Shown piece by piece: positions 6,001 to 7,664 of a DNA stretch of 7,664 bases (position 1 is its first letter; each line of letters starts with the position of its first letter). The notes beneath the pieces are model-generated. The model was not told the DNA's origin. It worked only from the letters and a program-made list of their open reading frames with translations, and searched no databases. Made by a program: the position numbers and the translations under genes. This stretch comes from Methanosphaera sp. rholeuAM6 (GTDB taxonomy: Archaea > Methanobacteriota > Methanobacteria > Methanobacteriales > Methanobacteriaceae): positions 3,936 through 11,599 of the forward strand of contig MVAA01000042.1 in the NCBI GenBank assembly GCA_003266105.1, given 5' to 3'.

Positions 6001-7664
6001 GTGTATGCTTTAGCCAAGTCTACACTTATATTGAATAATGTGCTTGTACCATTCAGTTTTAGATTTTCAAAGGTTTCTCCACCACTTACAGTAATGGTAA
6101 CGTTTCCTTCTTCTAAAGCTTCCTTGGTTTCATTATCTATTACTGTTACATTAAGTGTTACGTTACCCCAAGTACTGTTTGCTACAGTAAATGATGTTAC
6201 GGTAGGTATTTTGTTAATTGTATACGTTGTTGTAGCAGTTAATGCATCAATTGTTTCATTTCCAGGATAATATGCAGTTACGGTTATTGTACCTGTTACA
6301 TGAGTTGTACGTGTGTATTCATATTTACCGTCAGTTACATCCCAATTATCAACTCTTTCAGTAGCTGTACCATTGGAGAATGTTAAGTTAATTTTTCCAG
6401 TAATGTTGTTTCCTAAACCGTCCACAAGAGTACCGTTTATTAATACAGGTATTCCTATGTATCCGTAATCAGGATTTGCATATACTGTTAAATTAGCTGT
6501 CTGATTATTGGTAGTTATGTTAGTGAATGTTTGACCATCACTTGTATGACCCGTACTGTTTTCATATGTTTGGTTACCGTTATACACTACAGTCACTTTA
6601 ATATCATCTTTAATACTGTTTATTGGAATGTTCACTACTGTTCCTTCAAATGGAACGTTAGATGTTGTAACATCGTCAACTGTTATGTTAAATGTACCCT
6701 GTGTGATAGGATTTCCGTCCTTATCGGTTACACTTACATTTATTGAAACATTGCCTTTTGTACTGTTATGAACTTTTACAGTAGTGTTTGTAGGCATTTT
6801 TAAGATATTATAGGTGGTGTTTGCTTCCGTGTATTCAAAGGTATCGTTTACATATGAAGCCGTTACATTGATTTTTCCTGTGAAATGACTTCCACGAGGA
6901 TATTCATAGTAACCGTTATTTACATCTACCAGGACACTTCCATCACTGTCTCCATATTCATCATGGAATGTTAAGTAAATTTTTCCAGTGATTGGATTGT
7001 TCATTCCGTCATGTAATGTACCTGTAATGTAAACTGTGTTGAATACTATGGTTTCTACAGGCTGAGCATTTACAGTGATTATTGCATGCTGTTTTTCAGC
7101 TGCAAAATTGCTAATTTGGTCACTGCTGTTTAAGTACTTGACAGTTCCAAGATATGTAACATTTATTTTTACTTCGTTTAAATCTGCGATATTTAGAGGG
7201 ATGATTGTTTCTTCATCTGTAATATCATATAATTTAGATTCTGTACCGACTGTTACGTTAAGCAATTTTGTTCCTTCGGTAATACTTGCACCTAATATTT
7301 CATCAGAATATTCGTTAACTTTAACACCTATTGTAACGTTGCCAACAGTACTGTTTTTAATAGTGATTGTTGTTTTTGTAGGTATTTTGTTAACTGAAAA
7401 CGTTGTTGAGTTTTGTGCCGGTGCAATGTTTAATACACCTGGTATTACTGTTCCGGAATAAATTACTGCAGCTTCAAAGTCAATTCCTTCACTGACTGTC
7501 GTATAATATGCATAATAATTACCATCCTTATCAGTAGTTGGGGTTGCTATTGTAGAACCTCTTACTGAGATTGTAACCACCGTATCATTAATGGCTTTGC
7601 CTGTGTCAAGATCTGTTAAAGTACCATAAATTCTGATTTCCTCTCCCACAGTGTATACGTTAGG
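1..7664 (-). CDS. Giant adhesin-like surface protein with tandem Ig-like repeats, internal fragment (both ends open)
   Basis: A single reading frame covers the window: 2554 codons from 7664 down to 3, with no stop and no frameshift. I translated it through, and all thirteen unit-start motifs fall in the same phase. It consists of alternating beta-rich Ig-like modules, A and B, in units of about 200 residues. The A module resembles bacterial Ig-like group 3 (Big_3-type) domains; the B module recalls carboxypeptidase-regulatory or CnaB-like beta sandwiches. Both family assignments are by eye. No membrane segment, coiled coil or enzyme motif is visible. Asn, Thr and Val dominate, there are about 140 N-x-S/T sequons, and Cys occurs five times. 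The closest known style is the adhesin-like proteins of Methanobrevibacter and Methanosphaera, which are exported and surface-bound; at least one rumen methanogen ALP has been reported to bind protozoa and bacteria. Function here is inferred; the ligand is unknown. A bacterial Ig-repeat adhesin is the main alternative. The signal peptide and anchor lie outside the window. Confidence 0.93.
3..119 (-). repeat. Partial unit 13: first 39 residues of an A module
   Basis: This is the beginning of another unit, cut by the window edge. It opens K-I-N-T-T-T-V, with Asn replacing the Pro seen in every other unit, and carries a perfect N-N-T-V-G-N-V-T-I motif, then V-N-V-T-D-N-L-H-N-T-P-I-T-S-G. The array therefore continues beyond base 1, and nothing here suggests the C-terminal end of the protein is near. 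Confidence 0.88.
120..710 (-). repeat. Unit 12: A module 402-710, B module 120-401 (197 residues)
   Basis: The A module opens K-L-P-T-N-T-T and N-N-T-V-G-N-V-S-I-D and contains K-L-N-G-T-K-T-H-I-P-L. It ends V-Y-F-V-E-D-D-V-Y, where E-D replaces G-N. The B module has Y-V-G-E-T-I-I-V-S-G-Q-L-V-D-G-L-G-N-N-I-S-G, the turn S-T-G-G-Y, then A-T-Y-R-G-N-S-T-V-D-P before the exit strand D-Y-S-V-S. There is no Cys. An H-P-T-E-R-E-G-E stretch occupies the place of the arginine-type segment without matching it. Ten sequons are present. Confidence 0.9.
711..1364 (-). repeat. Unit 11: A module with acidic insert 1005-1364, B module 711-1004 (218 residues)
   Basis: This is the longest unit. K-I-P-T-T-T is followed by L-N-V-T-Y-G-N-F-T-V, a weakened G-N-V-T motif. 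The A module is about 120 residues because of extra material around unit residues 46-75. That insert holds the only Cys outside the B modules (1197-1199), a D-I-P-C-Q-H-R-F stretch and the acidic run N-L-D-E-D-T-D-K-F. The module still ends V-V-Y-E-G-N-E-T-Y. The B module lacks the D-G-M-G-N-P loop (it has T-D-A-N-N-N-P-L-S-G) and ends A-N-Y-T-G-T-A-T. The insert could be a loop that binds a metal or a ligand; this is a guess. Confidence 0.86.
1365..1961 (-). repeat. Unit 10: A module 1653-1961, B module 1365-1652 (199 residues, with a Cys)
   Basis: This unit is close to the consensus: K-I-P-T-T-T and N-N-T-V-G-N-V-T-I-N-V-T-V, then D-N-E-T-N-P-I-T-T-G, ending V-D-Y-L-G-D-N-K-Y. The B module has Y-V-G-R-N-V-T-I-S-G-T-L, the canonical loop Y-D-G-M-N-N-P-I-T-G-K, and the arginine-type stretch Y-V-Y-D-R-T-S-H-I-T-G. 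It ends A-T-Y-H-G-N-S-T. A Cys at 1392-1394 lies ten residues before the next Lys, as in units 3 and 4. It shares features with units 1, 2 and 4, suggesting a common ancestor or exchange. Twelve sequons are present. Confidence 0.91.
1962..2567 (-). repeat. Unit 9: A module 2238-2567, B module 1962-2237 (202 residues)
   Basis: The A module opens K-L-P-T-S-T-H; the next motif is L-S-D-V-F-G-N-V-T-L, keeping only G-N-V-T of the usual stretch. It is about ten residues longer than the shortest A modules, through an extended loop around M-F-N-G-T-L-I-E-P-D. It ends V-R-Y-R-E-N-N-V-Y-K-P-S-S. The B module is compact: V-G-E-V-V-T-I-G-G-R-L-T-D-A-F-G-N-E-I-V, then the turn A-N-G-R-Y and S-Y-N-G-N-T-T. 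Nine sequons are present, and there is no Cys. Confidence 0.89.
2568..3176 (-). repeat. Unit 8: A module 2853-3176, B module 2568-2852 (203 residues)
   Basis: The opening Lys is replaced by Leu (L-I-P-T-K-T), followed by N-D-T-V-G-N-V-S-I. The A module ends V-E-Y-Q-A-N-R-V-Y-N-S-S and is followed by an acidic linker (N-D-T-E-E-E). The B module has Y-I-G-Q-N-V-T-I-N-G-T-L-V-L-D-N-G-T-A, a variant of the loop with an extra residue, then the turn V-T-N-G-V-F-K-Y. Its end, A-T-F-T-S-S-D-D-K, has lost the Y-x-G-N motif altogether. Fourteen sequons are present, and there is no Cys. Confidence 0.88.
3177..3776 (-). repeat. Unit 7: A module 3456-3776, B module 3177-3455 (200 residues)
   Basis: This unit is regular. 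The A module has K-I-P-T-N-T-T and N-N-T-V-G-N-V-T-V, then V-E-F-Y-H-N-G-V-K-I, a strand and turn very like bacterial group 3 Ig-like domains. It ends A-K-Y-M-E-N-D-I-Y. The linker is acidic (L-D-D-E-A-R). The B module has V-G-E-T-V-D-I-D-G-T-L-I-D-G-M-G-N-N-I-T-G, the turn V-T-N-G-K-F, and T-F-L-G-N-Q-T before T-E-F-T-V-N. There is no Cys and no arginine-type stretch. Twelve sequons are present. Confidence 0.9.
3777..4382 (-). repeat. Unit 6: A module 4068-4382, B module 3777-4067 (202 residues)
   Basis: The opening is T-L-P-T-E-T, so the common first Lys is lost, followed by N-N-T-T-G-N-V-W-I-E-M. The A module ends A-I-Y-V-E-N-E-A-Y, with Glu-Asn replacing Gly-Asn, and is followed by a long polar linker. 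It contains H-H at residues 46-47. The B module has Y-I-G-D-E-V-I-I-S-G-Q-L but a shortened loop, I-N-P-V-G-Q-V-N-G-K, without D-G. The turn is E-N-D-G-S-Y. A Cys at 3831-3833 takes the place of the Tyr in the closing Y-x-G-N motif. Ten sequons are present. Confidence 0.88.
4383..5018 (-). repeat. Unit 5: divergent unit, A-like 4686-5018, B-like 4383-4685 (212 residues)
   Basis: K-I-P-T-R-T is retained, but the G-N-V-T-I motif is gone: A-E-G-S-S-S-N-N-V-I-Y-E-I stands in its place. The A half carries basic clusters unlike its neighbours (L-D-R-R-N-G at residues 26-31; N-R-T-E-A-T-R-K at 44-51) and an aromatic and acidic stretch (Y-F-I-D-N-D-D-P-Y). It still ends in V-S-Y-Y-G-N-E-R-Y. The B half keeps the Y-I-N-E-S-V-T-I pattern, but the D-G-M-G-N-P loop is replaced by N-S-A-G-K-R-Q-N-G. 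Its tail is Y-K-G-S-G-A-W-N-P. It fills one unit's place in the array, so it is most likely a diverged copy; a specialised binding domain is possible. Confidence 0.8.
5019..5642 (-). repeat. Unit 4: A module 5316-5642, B module 5019-5315 (208 residues, with a Cys)
   Basis: The A module is regular at its start, K-I-P-T-N-T-S and N-N-T-V-G-N-V-T-L, followed by D-N-E-T-H-P-I-T-S-G. The middle of the module is about ten residues longer than in units 1-3, with a Thr-rich strand pair. It ends E-Y-L-G-N-D-T-Y-E-P-S. The B module has Y-V-G-G-A-V-G-I-T-G-V-L-L-D-G-M-G-N-P and the arginine-type stretch Y-E-Y-A-R-M-T-S. The closing G-N is changed to G-S-E-N. A cysteine sits at 5046-5048, ten residues before the next Lys. 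Its first 35 residues match unit 10 at 24 positions. Confidence 0.9.
5643..6212 (-). repeat. Unit 3: A module 5922-6212, B module 5643-5921 (190 residues, with a Cys)
   Basis: This is the shortest complete unit. The A module opens K-I-P-T-V-T-S with N-S-T-W-G-N-V-T-L and ends V-D-Y-L-G-N-Y-T-Y-N-P-S-S, close to the textbook Big_3-type ending. The B module has V-G-Q-P-L-V-I-N-G-T-L-Y-D-G-M-N-N, the turn P-D-G-T-Y, then S-W-I-G-N-Q-T. It carries a cysteine at 5670-5672 (unit residue 181), exactly ten residues before the Lys of the next unit, the same place as in units 4 and 10. It lacks the arginine-type stretch. Twelve sequons are present. Confidence 0.9.
6213..6800 (-). repeat. Unit 2: A module 6501-6800, B module 6213-6500 (196 residues)
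   Basis: The A module begins K-M-P-T-N-T-T with N-S-T-K-G-N-V-S-I, then D-K-D-G-N-P-I-T-Q-G, a classic Ig-like loop. It ends V-V-Y-N-G-N-Q-T-Y. The linker N-S-T-G-H-T-S-D closely matches N-S-T-G-R-T-S-D in unit 10. The B module has V-D-G-L-G-N-N-I-T-G-K and the arginine-type stretch Y-E-Y-T-R-T-T-H-V-T-G, ending A-Y-Y-P-G-N-E-T. With 15 sequons it is the most densely N-glycosylation-prone unit of the window. Confidence 0.9.
6801..7388 (-). repeat. Unit 1: A module 7089-7388, B module 6801-7088 (196 residues)
   Basis: The A module opens K-I-P-T-K-T-T and contains N-S-T-V-G-N-V-T-I-G at unit residues 12-21. It ends N-V-T-Y-L-G-T-V-K-Y, where Thr stands for the usual Asn. The B module starts near H-A-I-I-T-V-N-A. 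It has the canonical loop H-D-G-M-N-N-P-I-T-G-K at residues 126-136 and an arginine-containing stretch Y-E-Y-P-R-G-S-H-F-T-G at residues 161-171. That stretch defines the B subtype shared with units 2, 4 and 10. The closing motif is degenerate (A-S-Y-V-N-D-T). Eight sequons are present and there is no Cys. Confidence 0.9.
7389..7664 (-). repeat. Partial unit 0: B module only (window residues 1-92)
   Basis: This is the second half of a repeat unit cut by the window edge. It starts just before the V-G-E-E-I-R-I-Y-G-T-L strand. It keeps the turn T-D-K-D-G-N-Y-Y, the closing Y-S-G-T (where most modules have Y-x-G-N), and the exit strand N-S-T-T-F-S-V-N that leads into the next K-I-P-T. The usual loop D-G-M-G-N-P is replaced by T-D-L-D-T-G-K-A, so it belongs to the less regular B modules. 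Two N-x-S/T sequons are present. The matching A module lies upstream, outside the window. Confidence 0.85.

Noticed and set aside
120..7388. Regular spacing of repeats as a possible CRISPR array or other non-coding repeat
   Set aside because: The period is about 600 bases, the repeats are diverged at DNA level, and conservation follows codon phase, as in a protein repeat.
120..7388. Self-forming isopeptide or ester bonds, suggested by the recurring Lys at unit starts and Asn in Y-x-G-N
   Set aside because: Lys is lost in units 6 and 8 and the Asn is replaced in several modules. No conserved catalytic Glu or Asp could be picked out, so the pattern is better explained as structural.
7075..7461. 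Plus-strand open frame of 128 codons, the longest on that strand, with hydrophobic stretches
   Set aside because: It overlaps the conserved unit 1 and partial unit 0 motifs on the other strand. Its hydrophobic runs arise from the reverse complement of Asn/Thr/Val codons. It shows no family resemblance.
1..7664. Enzyme, defence or toxin domain hidden in the array
   Set aside because: Every stretch of the translation could be assigned to an A or B module or to the units 5 and 11 deviations. No catalytic or nucleotide-binding motif was seen.

Overview
The whole window lies inside one giant protein-coding gene on the minus strand. Reading from base 7664 down to base 3 gives 2554 sense codons with no stop codon. 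Neither the start codon nor the stop codon is in the window, so the N-terminal export signal, the C-terminal wall or membrane anchor, the promoter and the neighbouring genes cannot be seen. I found no second gene, RNA gene, mobile element, CRISPR array or regulatory site; the plus strand carries only shadow reading frames.

The protein is built from tandem units of about 200 residues (190 to 218). The window holds twelve complete units, the second half of one at its N-terminal edge, and the first 39 residues of another at its C-terminal edge. Each unit has two beta-rich Ig-like modules of about 100 residues. Module A opens with a motif like K-I-P-T-x-T, continues into N-x-T-V-G-N-V-T-I, and ends in V-x-Y-x-G-N-x-x-Y. 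Module B has V-G-E-x-V-T-I-x-G-T-L-x-D-G-M-G-N-P-I-T-G, then a D-G-x-Y turn, and ends in V-T-A-x-Y-x-G-N-x-T followed by T-x-F-T-V-N, which leads into the next K-I-P-T. About 140 N-x-S/T sequons were counted by hand, and there are only five cysteines.

This architecture matches the adhesin-like proteins (ALPs) of gut and rumen methanogens such as Methanobrevibacter and Methanosphaera (Methanobacteriaceae). The AT-rich base composition (about one third G+C in the lines I sampled), frequent ATA and AGA codons and low cysteine are consistent with that. The organism is inferred from style, not proven. The likely role is a long, glycosylated, extracellular stalk or adhesin that contacts other microbes, host tissue or feed particles.

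Reading N to C (right to left in coordinates), units 1-4 and 6-10 are regular. Unit 5 (4383-5018) is strongly divergent and has lost the usual motifs. Unit 11 (711-1364) carries an acidic insert with a cysteine. The points most worth a second look are these two deviant units, three cysteines at exactly the same position in units 3, 4 and 10, a sub-class of B modules in units 1, 2, 4 and 10, and signs of a higher-order duplication. I see no evidence for an undescribed multi-gene system here.
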